Positions 55,408 to 64,000 of a stretch of DNA of 64,000 bases are shown one piece after another; position 1 is the stretch's first letter, and every line of letters begins with the position of its first letter. The position numbers were made by a program, and so were the translations under genes. This DNA is from Ichthyobacterium seriolicida (GTDB taxonomy: Bacteria > Bacteroidota > Bacteroidia > Flavobacteriales > Ichthyobacteriaceae). The stretch lies in assembly GCF_002369955.1 (NCBI RefSeq), contig NZ_AP014564.1:1222951-1286950 (forward strand), given 5' to 3'. The notes beneath the pieces were generated by a model. That model was not told the DNA's origin. It saw only the letters and a list, made by a program, of their open reading frames with translations, and searched no databases.

Positions 55408-57828
55408 ATGTCAGATGCATTTGATATATCTTTTGAAGATTTTAGAAAGGAAATCTTGGAAGATTATAAGTTGATGTTAGAGAGTCGTTTTACAAGTCTT
55501 TTAGGCAGAAGGGAAGTGTTGAGCGGTAAGGCTAAGTTTGGCATATTTGGCGATGGCAAGGAGATGGCACAGATCGCCATGTCAAAGGTTTTTAAAAAGG
55601 GGGATTTTAGATCTGGATACTACAGAGATCAGACTTTTATGATGGCCATAGGTTCTTTGACACCACAGAATGTCTTTTCTGCTTTATATGGTCATACCGA
55701 TATAGCCTTTGAGCCTGCATCTTCAGGCAGGCAGATGCCTGGGCATTATGCTACCCATATTGTAGATGATAATGGAAACTTCAAAAATCTTATAGAATTA
55801 AAAAATTCTAGCTCTGATATATCTTGTACAGCGGCTCAGATGCCAAAGTTATTAGGTTTGGCTTTAGCCTCTAATGTCTACAGAGATGTAAGAGAGTTGA
55901 GAGATGAGAAGAGATTTTCTAATAGAGGAAATGAAATAGCTTTTGGAACCATAGGAGACGCTAGTACTTCAGAAGGGCATTTTTTTGAAACTATAAATGC
56001 AGCTGCAGTTTTACAAGTTCCAATGATAGTATCTGTATGGGACGACGGTTATGGGATATCTGTTCCAGTAAAATATCAAACTGCAAAATCTAGTATATCT
56101 AAGGCATTATTGGGTTTCCAAAGGACAAAAACAGAAAAAGGTATAGAGATCATAACGGTTAAAGGGTGGGATTATCCAGCTCTTATAGAGGCTTATTCTA
56201 GGGCTGAAAAATTAGCTCGCCAAGAGAGTGTTCCCGTATTGATTCACGTGGAGGATATAACTCAACCACAAGGGCATTCTACATCTGGTTCTCACGAGAG
56301 ATACAAGAGTGATGAAAGATTGAAATTCGAAAAGGATTTTGATTGTATTACCAAGATGAAAGAGTGGATAATCAACTATAATTTCATAGATGAAAAAGGA
56401 GATAGTATTTCATTATCTAATCCAGAGGAGTTAGATAAAATAGAGAAAGAGGCTAAAGAAAATGTCACAGCTCAGAGGAAAAAGGCTTGGGATTTTTATA
56501 TAGACTCCATAGTTAATCATAGAAATGATCTATTAGATATTATGGGGCCTCTATCTCAAAATCTTGCTGAAGGTCATCCTGTAAAAGTAATATTCCAAGA
56601 GATAAGAGCAAATAGGGAACCTAATAAAAGAGATTTAGTATCGGCAGCTAGAAATTCATTAATTAGATTAGCTGGAGATAATAATCATTATAAGGATAAA
56701 TTAAAATCTTGGCTAGATAACTACATGAATAAAATACAATTAGAGTATAATTCTAATTTGTATGATGATAGTGTTTATAAGGTAGCTTACAAAGAAGTGG
56801 TTTATGATCAGGAGGATGCATATGTAGATGGAAGAGTAATTTTAAGGGATAATTTTGATGCTCTGCTCTCAAAGCACAATAATCTAATCATCTTTGGAGA
56901 AGATGTAGGAAAGATAGGAGATGTGAATCAGGGTTTAGAAGGTCTGCAACAAAAATATGGTAAGAGTAGGGTTTTTGACACAGGGATAAGGGAGGCTACC
57001 ATCATAGGGCAAGGTATAGGAATGGCTCTTAGGGGCTTGAGACCAATAGCTGAAATACAGTATTTAGATTATCTATTATATGCTCTTCAGATGATGAGCG
57101 ATGATTTAGCCACTACTTTTTACAGAACAAATGGCAAGCAAAAAGTGCCTTTGATAGTTAGGACCAGAGGGCATCGTTTAGAGGGAATTTGGCATTCTGG
57201 TTCTCCTATGGGGACTATAATAAATTCTCTAAGGGGTATTTATGTATTAGTTCCTAGAAACATGCAAAAAGCAGCTGGTTTTTATAATTTATTACTGCAA
57301 GCACAATCACCAGCTTTGGTTATAGAATCTCTTAATGGATATCGTTTAAAAGAGAGAGTTCCAAAGACATTTGCAGATTTTACAACACCTATAGGCAAGG
57401 TAGAGGTAATTAGAGAAGGTACGGATATTACCCTTGTGACATATGGTTCTATGTGTCGCATAGCTGTGCAAGCCAGTGAGAGATTATATGAACTTGGAAT
57501 AAGTGTAGAAATTATTGATGTACAATCTTTGGTTCCTTTGGATTTAGATAAGGATATTTTAGAGAGTTTGAAAAAGACTAATAAGTTAATGGTAGCAGAT
57601 GAGGATGTTCCAGGTGGTGCTTCGTCTTATATTCTTCAAAATATATTGAATCAACAAGGAGGATTTAATTTTTTAGATTATAACCCTGTTGTAATTACTG
57701 CCAAGGAACACAGACCAGCTTATGGAACAGATGGTGATTATTTCTCCAAGCCTTCGGTGGAGGATATACTCGAGGGGGCCTATAGTATTATGAATGAAAT
57801 AAATCCGAATAAATATCACAATATTTAG
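55408..57828 (+). CDS. Fused 2-oxoacid dehydrogenase E1 (alpha plus beta)
   Basis: Thiamine-diphosphate decarboxylase component of a 2-oxoacid dehydrogenase complex, probably the branched-chain (2-oxoisovalerate) type, of 806 residues. The alpha half has FGIFGDGKEMAQIAMSKVF, SSGRQMPGHYATH and the TPP loop TIGDASTSEGHFFETINAAA with VWDDGYGIS; the beta half starts near NNLIIFGEDVGKIGDVNQGL and holds REATIIGQGIGMALRGLRPI, RTRGHRLEGIWHSGSPMG and VIDVQSLVPLDLDKDIL-like IIDVQSLVPLDL. The fused form is usual in Bacteroidota. E2 and E3 genes are not nearby. The classical GDG of the TPP loop is GDA here. Confidence 0.9.
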   Translation: MSDAFDISFEDFRKEILEDYKLMLESRFTSLLGRREVLSGKAKFGIFGDGKEMAQIAMSKVFKKGDFRSGYYRDQTFMMAIGSLTPQNVFSALYGHTDIAFEPASSGRQMPGHYATHIVDDNGNFKNLIELKNSSSDISCTAAQMPKLLGLALASNVYRDVRELRDEKRFSNRGNEIAFGTIGDASTSEGHFFETINAAAVLQVPMIVSVWDDGYGISVPVKYQTAKSSISKALLGFQRTKTEKGIEIITVKGWDYPALIEAYSRAEKLARQESVPVLIHVEDITQPQGHSTSGSHERYKSDERLKFEKDFDCITKMKEWIINYNFIDEKGDSISLSNPEELDKIEKEAKENVTAQRKKAWDFYIDSIVNHRNDLLDIMGPLSQNLAEGHPVKVIFQEIRANREPNKRDLVSAARNSLIRLAGDNNHYKDKLKSWLDNYMNKIQLEYNSNLYDDSVYKVAYKEVVYDQEDAYVDGRVILRDNFDALLSKHNNLIIFGEDVGKIGDVNQGLEGLQQKYGKSRVFDTGIREATIIGQGIGMALRGLRPIAEIQYLDYLLYALQMMSDDLATTFYRTNGKQKVPLIVRTRGHRLEGIWHSGSPMGTIINSLRGIYVLVPRNMQKAAGFYNLLLQAQSPALVIESLNGYRLKERVPKTFADFTTPIGKVEVIREGTDITLVTYGSMCRIAVQASERLYELGISVEIIDVQSLVPLDLDKDILESLKKTNKLMVADEDVPGGASSYILQNILNQQGGFNFLDYNPVVITAKEHRPAYGTDGDYFSKPSVEDILEGAYSIMNEINPNKYHNI

Positions 57829-57869
57829 TATTGACTCAGCTAGTTTTAGGTTAGTTATATAGTTTTTAA

Positions 57870-57902
57870 CAGACACTATGGCACAAAGTGTCTGTTTTAT
57901 TT
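57870..57902 (+). terminator. Intrinsic terminator after the fused E1 gene
   Basis: CAGACACT (57870-57877) pairs perfectly with AGTGTCTG (57887-57894); loop ATGGCACAA; then TTTTATTT. The stem sequence resembles an IS256 end (GACACTAT...AAAGTGT), and TTTACACACTTTACGTGTGT follows at 57900. Confidence 0.8.
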
Positions 57903-57942
57903 ACACACTTTACGTGTGTATTGTCCAGTTTGTAAATTGCAA

Positions 57943-58836
57943 CTAGGCAGATATGGCTTCTACACTGTTTACCTGAGAGATTTTCTCTTTTAGCAACTGC
58001 TCTATCCCGCTTTTTAATGTAACTGTAGATGAGGGACAACCACTACAAGCTCCTTGTAAAATTACATATACCGTACCTGTAGCCTCATCAAAGCTCTGTA
58101 ATTGTATGTTCCCTCCATCTGAAACCACAGCGGGTTTTATGTATTCGTCGAGTATTTTTTCTATTTCTTTTTCGTATTGGGAAAAAGAAGAAGAGTCTCT
58201 TGTATTGCTCACTTCTCCATTTTTCATTTGAGGTTTTTTGCTAACTAGACTTTTACCTGAATTGATAAAATTTAAAATAAAACTTCTCAACTCTGCATTT
58301 ATCTCTATCCATTCCACATTATTTGCCTTAGTTATAGATATGTAATTCTCAATCATGAAGACCTCTTTCACATAGGGAAAAGAAAATAATTCTTTGGCTA
58401 ATAGAGAATATTCAGCCTCTTGCATATTCTTGTATTCTAACAATTGTTGAAACAGAATTTTGTTAGCTACAAATTTCATCACATTTGGATTGGGAGTACT
58501 CTCTATATAAATAGAAATAAATTGTTTTTCTGGTTCTTTTTCTATTACATCATTTTTTTGAATGATATCTCTACCTGTTTTTAGGTAATCTTCTATCATA
58601 TCTACCAACTGATATTGAACATCTTCCCATTCTACTATATTGTATCTCTCTATGGCTATAAAATTTAGAGACACATGAACTTTCTTTACAAAAGGTAAGA
58701 AAAACATCCTTTTTATCAATGGACTTGCCGACGCTTCATCTACGTTGTTAAACGTATAACTCCTATCTATGGAGAGCATATCTTTAGTTTTAAACTTAAG
58801 TATTGTAGACGCATCGGTTTTTTCTATCTCTACCAT
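57943..58836 (-). CDS. NifU/Nfu-type iron-sulfur scaffold protein
   Basis: Fe-S cluster carrier of 297 residues. It has two tandem Nfu N-terminal domains (about residues 1-95 and 105-195; the second begins ISIYIESTPNPNVMKFVANK) and a C-terminal NifU domain with the cluster-binding CSGCPSSTVTLKSGIEQLLK and AVVSDGGNIQLQSFDEATGT. Duplicated N domains are known in Bacteroidota Nfu proteins. Its start overlaps the end of the GH3 gene by 7 bases (58830-58836), so they share a transcript. Confidence 0.9.
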   Translation of the reverse strand: MVEIEKTDASTILKFKTKDMLSIDRSYTFNNVDEASASPLIKRMFFLPFVKKVHVSLNFIAIERYNIVEWEDVQYQLVDMIEDYLKTGRDIIQKNDVIEKEPEKQFISIYIESTPNPNVMKFVANKILFQQLLEYKNMQEAEYSLLAKELFSFPYVKEVFMIENYISITKANNVEWIEINAELRSFILNFINSGKSLVSKKPQMKNGEVSNTRDSSSFSQYEKEIEKILDEYIKPAVVSDGGNIQLQSFDEATGTVYVILQGACSGCPSSTVTLKSGIEQLLKEKISQVNSVEAISA

Positions 58837-61733
58837 TTTTCTAATGATTTATATATGATGTTTCTCAGATTAACCCTGACATTTTTTTGTGATAATTTAT
58901 TTGGATATCTAGTGGGATTCACTCTATTAGATAAAAATATATAAACTATCTCTTCTTGGGGATCTGCCCAAAACACAGTTCCTGTATATCCGTAATGCCC
59001 AAAGCTGTATTTAGATATTCTATCTTCGTAGTCCTGTTCTAATGGTGGTTTATCAAAACATATGGCTCTCCTATTGTCATATCTGTCGAAGTACACGGTG
59101 TTAAATTCATCGAATACTAATTTATTGATGTATTGTCTACCTCCATAATACCCCCTTTGAAGTAACATCTGAGCCATTTTAGACAGATCATAAGCCGATG
59201 AAAATAATCCTGCATTTCCACCTAAGCCACCTTGTAGAGCTGCTGTTTCATCGTGAACATAGCCTCTCAATAATTGTTTCCTAAACAAAGTGTCATTTTC
59301 TGTAGGAACGATGTGCTCTTTGGGAAATTTATTCAAAGGGTTATAAGTCAGTGTATTTGAACCTATTGGACTGTAAAAATATTCATCGGCTACTCTATCT
59401 ATAGATTTGCCATAGACCTGTTCTATGTGATATTTCATCAAATGAAATATTATACAGCTATACTTGTATTTTTTTTTTTCTAATAATGGGAAATCCATTA
59501 TTTTTTTTATGATGCTATCCTTGTAACTATCAGCTATAAATAGTTCTTGAGCTACTTGAAGAGAATAGCCTTTGCTTTTTTTTTTTGAATATAATTTTTC
59601 ATCTTCAAGGGTTTTGCTATAAAATTTTATACTAGGAGGCAATTTTGAGAAATGACATAGAGCTTCCCTAATATTTATAGTGTCCTTATCGGAATTTTTT
59701 ATGCCATTGATATGAGTAAATATCTCTCCTAAGGTTTGGAATAATTTTACTTTTCCTTCCTCTACCATTTTCATGGTGATAACACCAGTTGACATTACCT
59801 TGGTTATGGATGCTAAATCGTATATGTCCGTGGTTTTTACCTTTACTTTTTTATCGTATGTATGATAGCCATAAGCTTTTTCGTATACTATCTCTCCATT
59901 TCTAGCTACTAATAGTTGACATCCAGGCATTACACTATCTTGTATGGAAGAATTTATCAAACTATCTACTTTGAGTAGTTTACGGTGATCGAATCTTTGA
60001 TTTGTAGGAAAATTAAATCCCAATCTATTTATACTTTTTAGATCTATACCGCTGTTTACAGGAAAATCTTCGTCTATGTCTACTGGCAATCGTCCACTTG
60101 CAGGCTGGGCTCCAAAAATAACTTGAGGAACCAACATTTGACAAAAATCTGTGTTTTGATATCCCAATATCAAAGCAGAAACTTTCTTGACTTGTTGAAA
60201 ATCTAATAAACTATACGGACTGGCAAAAATGCTTAATATAACTTTGTTTTGTTCTGATATTCTATCTATTACTTCCTTTTCAAAGTTGCTCACTTGGTAT
60301 TTTTTCCATGGATTTTCACTAGATTTGTGAATACTTATCAAAACTTTTGAATACTCTTTTAGTTTTTTTAATACTTCTGGTAGATTTTTTTGATCAACTT
60401 TTAAAGTATCGACTTTTGATGTGTATTTGTAGACGAAATTTTTAAACTCTTCCGATGAAGCATCTCTATCTAATTGTATCATTGCTATTTTTTCATCTAC
60501 ATTTTTCAAAGGGAGTATATCATCTTGATTTTTCAGTACAGTAATCGCCTTTTTGAACATTTCATAGCAAAGAGCAGTGTCGAGAGGAGAATTTAACTCT
60601 TCATACAGCCCTTGGGTATTTACTGTCTGCTTATTATTGAGTCCTGCAAAATGCTTTGCCATTAATATTTTCTTTACTCTGTATTCTAAATCACGGACAG
60701 ATATCTTTTTTTCTTCTACAGCTTTTCTGATCACCTCTATAGAAGTGGGTATTTCATCTGGCATTAATAAGATGTCATTTCCCGCCTCAAATGCTTTTAG
60801 TGCTAATTCCCCTTTGGGATATAATTCAGATACTGCTTTCATATTTAAGCCATCGGTAACTACTAATCCTCCAAATGCCATTTCATTTTTTAACATATTG
60901 TTAATTATCTCTTTAGAAAGAGATGAAGGCATGGTTTTATCCAGAGAAGGAACACTTAAATGTCCTATCATTACAGATAAAATTCCTGCGTCTATAGATT
61001 TTTTAAAAGGGTATAATTCCACATGTTCTAAATGATCTCTATCGTGATCTATAACGGGTAATGTAACATGTGAATCTTTAGAGGTATTTCCATGTCCTGG
61101 GAAGTGTTTTGCGCTAGCTATTACTCCTATTTCTTGTAATCCTTTTACATAGGCTATACATTTCTTAGATACATTTTCTTTATCGCTACCAAAGGATCTA
61201 TTACCTATAACTGGGTTTTTAGGGTTGGTATTTATATCTGCAACAGGAGCAAAATTTATATTAACACCTAGTAGTCTGCAGTGATAGGCTATACGCTTTC
61301 CCATTTTATATATGAGATCCTCCCCATTGATAGCCCCCAATGTCATAGCCCAAGGATAAGCAAAAGCGCCATTTAAACGCATACTCAATCCCCATTCCGC
61401 ATCTATTGATACAAATAGAGGATGTTTAGATTTTTCTCTTATTTTATTTGTCAGAACAGCCTGATCTTTTATATCTCCCTTAAAAAATATAATTCCACCT
61501 ATATTGTGTTGTTCTATTAATCTTTCTAAATCTTCCCCCTGTTTTTTATTCCAGTTTGAAGGAACTGATGCTATAAATAACTGACCTATCTTTTCGTTCA
61601 AGGTCATAGTATTGAGGATACTATCAGCCCACATTTCAGATTGTGGGTTCATCAATGATAAGTTATTGTTCTGCGCTTGTATTCCTAGGCAAAAAGCTAA
61701 ATGAATTATTATTATAGTTATTTCTTTCTTCAT
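58830..61733 (-). CDS. GH3 glycoside hydrolase fused to a serine-hydrolase (beta-lactamase-like) domain
   Basis: An exported protein of about 967 residues, probably a beta-N-acetylglucosaminidase acting on peptidoglycan. The start at 61733 (MKKEITIIIIHLAFCLGIQA, signal peptide) is chosen over the ATG at 61757, which lies too near the -7 box at 61763. The GH3 domain (about 30-370) has VSIDAEWGLSMRL, KHFPGHGNTSKDSHVTLP, MIGHLSVPSLD and the nucleophile block GLVVTDGLNMKAVSEL. A GH3 C-terminal domain follows, then a beta-lactamase-like domain (about 580-967) with SxxK in DLASITKVMSTG; the second motif reads YSC where YxN or YSD is normal. GH3-hydrolase fusions are widespread in flavobacteria. nfu follows directly. 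Confidence 0.87.
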   Translation of the reverse strand: MKKEITIIIIHLAFCLGIQAQNNNLSLMNPQSEMWADSILNTMTLNEKIGQLFIASVPSNWNKKQGEDLERLIEQHNIGGIIFFKGDIKDQAVLTNKIREKSKHPLFVSIDAEWGLSMRLNGAFAYPWAMTLGAINGEDLIYKMGKRIAYHCRLLGVNINFAPVADINTNPKNPVIGNRSFGSDKENVSKKCIAYVKGLQEIGVIASAKHFPGHGNTSKDSHVTLPVIDHDRDHLEHVELYPFKKSIDAGILSVMIGHLSVPSLDKTMPSSLSKEIINNMLKNEMAFGGLVVTDGLNMKAVSELYPKGELALKAFEAGNDILLMPDEIPTSIEVIRKAVEEKKISVRDLEYRVKKILMAKHFAGLNNKQTVNTQGLYEELNSPLDTALCYEMFKKAITVLKNQDDILPLKNVDEKIAMIQLDRDASSEEFKNFVYKYTSKVDTLKVDQKNLPEVLKKLKEYSKVLISIHKSSENPWKKYQVSNFEKEVIDRISEQNKVILSIFASPYSLLDFQQVKKVSALILGYQNTDFCQMLVPQVIFGAQPASGRLPVDIDEDFPVNSGIDLKSINRLGFNFPTNQRFDHRKLLKVDSLINSSIQDSVMPGCQLLVARNGEIVYEKAYGYHTYDKKVKVKTTDIYDLASITKVMSTGVITMKMVEEGKVKLFQTLGEIFTHINGIKNSDKDTINIREALCHFSKLPPSIKFYSKTLEDEKLYSKKKSKGYSLQVAQELFIADSYKDSIIKKIMDFPLLEKKKYKYSCIIFHLMKYHIEQVYGKSIDRVADEYFYSPIGSNTLTYNPLNKFPKEHIVPTENDTLFRKQLLRGYVHDETAALQGGLGGNAGLFSSAYDLSKMAQMLLQRGYYGGRQYINKLVFDEFNTVYFDRYDNRRAICFDKPPLEQDYEDRISKYSFGHYGYTGTVFWADPQEEIVYIFLSNRVNPTRYPNKLSQKNVRVNLRNIIYKSLEKW

Positions 61734-61756
61734 ATAGTTTTTTTGATATAACCCCA

Positions 61757-61785
61757 TTTTGGCAAAGTTAAATAATATACCTTTG
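61757..61785 (+). promoter_or_regulatory. Candidate promoter for lysC
   Basis: TACCTTTG at 61778-61785 matches TAnnTTTG, and TTTTG at 61757-61761 lies 16 bases before it, near the expected spacing for a -33 element. It overlaps the divergent -7 box of the GH3 gene. It leaves a leader of about 105 bases before the lysC ATG, with no attenuator visible. Confidence 0.5.
61763..61770 (-). promoter_or_regulatory. Candidate -7 box for the GH3-nfu operon
   Basis: TAACTTTG on the minus strand, 30 bases upstream of the preferred ATG at 61733. Confidence 0.5.
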
Positions 61786-61896
61786 CACAGGTCAGAATTT
61801 TTGTGAAAAGTTCTTATTTAATATTTAAACGCATTCTTGTAGATATCAAGAAATATCACTAATTCAGTTGTTTTTTTATAAATCGTGTGACTTTTT

Positions 61897-63276
61897 ATGT
61901 CCCCAGAGAGTTGTATAAAGGTTTTGAAGTTTGGAGGTAAATCTCTTTCAAATCAAGGGATATATGATGTCCTAAGTATAATAGAGCGCATCTCTGTACA
62001 GACTCGTATTTTAGTGGTTTTATCGGCACGAGGTAATGCTACTAATGATTTACAGTGTATTTTAGAAAAGGCTTGCAAAGGAGAAGATTATGTAAATGAT
62101 TTAAACTCTTTTTTTCAAGAACAGAAAGTCCCTGTACCTCAAATAGATTTTTTAAATGAATACAAACATTTAGATAGTATCCTCAAAAAGGTAGAGTTTT
62201 CAAAATGTAGTACGCCAAAGATTAAGGATGAATTTATCTCTATGGGAGAGATATTATCGTGCAAGATAATGACTCACCTCTTAAAAGAGAGGAATTACAA
62301 AGTGTCATTTACAGATACTAGATCTGTATTGAAAACTGATAGTAACTTTTGCAACGCCAAAATATTAGACTATACATCTAGAAGGAATGTAATAAAGGCA
62401 TTCGCTAATTGGAACGATAATACTATACAGATAGCAACTGGTTTTATCTCTTCTAATTTAGATGGAGAGACTACCACTTTGGGTAGAAACGGCAGCAATT
62501 ACACAGCTACCTTATTGGCTGATTATCTAGATGCTAAGGAAGTCCAAAACTGGACTAATGTCAGTGGCATATATACTGCTGATCCTAAGTTTATCCCCAC
62601 AGCAGAAAAAATAAAAAATATTTCATTTGAAGATGCTAACAAATTAGCCCATATTGGAATAGAGATTTTACATCATAAAACCATAATTCCTTTAATAAGG
62701 AAACAAATACCCATACGCATTTTAAATACCCTTGCCCCTCAAGATGAGGGAACACTTATAAGTAACGAAATTATAGGTTTTAATCTAAAGACTCTATCTG
62801 TAGTTAAAAATTTGGCCTTGATAACATTAAAGAGTGATATCTTATCAAAGGCATCAGAAATATGTGAAAAAATTTATTTCTCTATGAGAGAAAATGGTGT
62901 AATTATGAGGATGGCACCTAAAATCTATGAAAAAAGAGAAATAACCTTTGTGGAAAGATTAGATAACCTACAGAAGGTAAAAAAGATATTACACAAACAA
63001 TACGATATAAATCCGTCTGATAAGGATTCATTAGTTATAAATAAAAACATAGGCGTGATTTGCTTTATAGGTAATCTCCATGGAGCAATTAGTGATATCT
63101 CTAATGTGTTGAAAGAAAAGAGTATACCTATTCATTTAATCTCAAATGATATAGATAATCATTATACATCAGTTGTGGTAGAAGGACAAAACACTGTTCA
63201 AGCCTTAAATGCCATATATGAAGAACTTTTTGATAAAAATCATAAAATTAAATTGCAACTCCCCTCTTTGGGCTGA
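61897..63276 (+). CDS. lysC: Aspartate kinase
   Basis: Catalyses the first step of the aspartate pathway (lysine, diaminopimelate, threonine, methionine). The 459 residues include VLKFGGKSLSNQGIYDVLSI at the N-terminus, EFISMGEILSCKIM, and TTLGRNGSNYTATLLADYLD followed by WTNVSGIYTADP. A C-terminal ACT region (from about 300: LALITLKSDILSKASEICEK) suggests feedback control. It is monofunctional, without a homoserine dehydrogenase domain. aroA follows 23 bases later on the same strand. Confidence 0.93.
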   Translation: MSPESCIKVLKFGGKSLSNQGIYDVLSIIERISVQTRILVVLSARGNATNDLQCILEKACKGEDYVNDLNSFFQEQKVPVPQIDFLNEYKHLDSILKKVEFSKCSTPKIKDEFISMGEILSCKIMTHLLKERNYKVSFTDTRSVLKTDSNFCNAKILDYTSRRNVIKAFANWNDNTIQIATGFISSNLDGETTTLGRNGSNYTATLLADYLDAKEVQNWTNVSGIYTADPKFIPTAEKIKNISFEDANKLAHIGIEILHHKTIIPLIRKQIPIRILNTLAPQDEGTLISNEIIGFNLKTLSVVKNLALITLKSDILSKASEICEKIYFSMRENGVIMRMAPKIYEKREITFVERLDNLQKVKKILHKQYDINPSDKDSLVINKNIGVICFIGNLHGAISDISNVLKEKSIPIHLISNDIDNHYTSVVVEGQNTVQALNAIYEELFDKNHKIKLQLPSLG

Positions 63277-63299
63277 TGAAATTTGAAATATCATTTTAA

Positions 63300-64000
63300 A
63301 TGGTGAGAGTTTACAATCCTTCAAAGTGTGTATCTGGAACGTTGCACATAACAGGATCTAAAAGCGAAACTAACAGGTTGTTGATACTAAAACATCTTTC
63401 CAAAAACAACATAGAAATTAAAAATTTATCTAATTCTAAAGACAGCGAAATGATGAGCAAAGCTCTGTCAACAGAAGAATCTTTGATAAATATAGGCATG
63501 GCGGGTACGGCTATGCGTTTTTTGACGTCATTTTTTGCTATAAAACAAGGATCTGATATAGTGCTGACTGGGGATAGTAGAATGAAAGAGAGGCCTATAA
63601 AAGTTTTGGTAGATGCTCTGAGAGACATAGGAGCAAATATTGAATATACAGAGATAGAGGGTTATCCTCCAATAAGAATAATGGGTAAGAGGTTAGAAGG
63701 TGGACAGATAGATATAGCAGCAAATATCAGCAGTCAGTATATCACTTCTATTTTATTGATAGCTCCTTTCTTAAAGAGAGGATTAAAGATAAATATGAAA
63801 GAGCGAGTAGCTTCAATGCCTTATATACAGATGACTATTTCTCTTCTGCAAGAACTGGGTGTAAAAGTGAAAATTGATAAAAATTGCATACAAGTGCCTT
63901 TTTTCAATCCAGAAGCTAAAACTCTAAGTATAGAATCTGATTGGAGTTCAGCATCGTATATTTACAGTGTAGTCGCTATGTCTAAAAAAGCAAATGTAAA
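63300..64000 (+). CDS. aroA: 3-phosphoshikimate 1-carboxyvinyltransferase (partial, cut by window edge)
   Basis: EPSP synthase of the shikimate pathway, joining shikimate-3-phosphate and phosphoenolpyruvate; the open frame starts at ATG 63300 and runs off the end of the window (about 233 codons seen). Recognisable blocks: LHITGSKSETNRLLILKHL (substrate-binding Lys and Ser), NIGMAGTAMRFLTSFFA, VLTGDSRMKERPIKVLVDAL, ISSQYITSILLIAPF and SDWSSASYIYSVVAM. It is likely cotranscribed with lysC. Confidence 0.93.
   Translation, partial: MVRVYNPSKCVSGTLHITGSKSETNRLLILKHLSKNNIEIKNLSNSKDSEMMSKALSTEESLINIGMAGTAMRFLTSFFAIKQGSDIVLTGDSRMKERPIKVLVDALRDIGANIEYTEIEGYPPIRIMGKRLEGGQIDIAANISSQYITSILLIAPFLKRGLKINMKERVASMPYIQMTISLLQELGVKVKIDKNCIQVPFFNPEAKTLSIESDWSSASYIYSVVAMSKKANV

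Overview
The window is an AT-rich chromosomal segment from a Bacteroidota bacterium, most likely of the order Flavobacteriales. The evidence is the gene order ileS-traR/dksA-lspA, a fused 2-oxoacid dehydrogenase E1 alpha/beta protein, atpD-atpC split from the other ATP synthase genes, a PorE-like TPR/PD40/OmpA protein, families such as DUF4294 and DUF1573, and repeated TAnnTTTG promoter -7 boxes upstream of genes with no Shine-Dalgarno. The DUF5018-like lipoprotein, heavy IS decay and host-dependent look recall the fish pathogen Ichthyobacterium, but that is an impression and was not tested.

Layout. 1-2340: left-truncated IS1380-family element next to a decayed IS982-family element. 2412-12651: ordinary core genes: lspA, traR/dksA and ileS on the minus strand; rpsU, gyrA, a TPR protein, mlaE-mlaF, a 51-residue membrane protein, rpsT and tRNA-Glu on the plus strand. 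12690-15303: insertion-sequence graveyard with a serine-recombinase remnant, IS982-derived MITEs and a broken IS1380 copy that carries its own nested MITE. 15378-20662: an accessory surface patch (TonB-dependent receptor, DUF5018-like lipoprotein, methyltransferase) framed by MITEs, followed by more IS debris to 21627. 21797-28206: tsaC and cca; atpD-atpC; yaaA-plsC-gatC; rfbC. 28382-33861: second accessory region with an unknown lipoprotein, a PH-like protein with a fresh internal duplication, IS256 and IS1182 remnants, and a restriction/abortive-infection island (5'-truncated McrC plus an RloC/PrrC-like anticodon nuclease) bounded by IS256 ends. 33893-64000: mostly core genes: PorE-like protein, DUF4294 protein, PfkB kinase, M1 peptidase, dnaB, pgk, thiE-thiD, S8 protease, methyltransferase, DUF1573 protein, prs, rplY, pth, proline dehydrogenase, a catalytically dead M1-like barrel protein, fused E1, Nfu scaffold, GH3-serine hydrolase, lysC and the start of aroA. 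Two clean MITEs with 8-bp target duplications lie in this last part.

Functional themes: translation and tRNA maturation (ileS, rpsU, rpsT, tRNA-Glu, tsaC, cca, gatC, rplY, pth); energy and central metabolism (atpDC, pgk, prs, fused E1, proline dehydrogenase); cell envelope (lspA, Mla-type transporter, plsC, PorE-like protein, GH3 enzyme, TonB receptor, lipoproteins); replication (gyrA, dnaB). At least four IS families (IS1380, IS982, IS256, IS1182) have degenerated here, and three of them appear to have left short non-autonomous derivatives, which insert into one another. The most interesting candidate system is the McrC/anticodon-nuclease island. The MITE families and their possible use as gene-end terminators are second.
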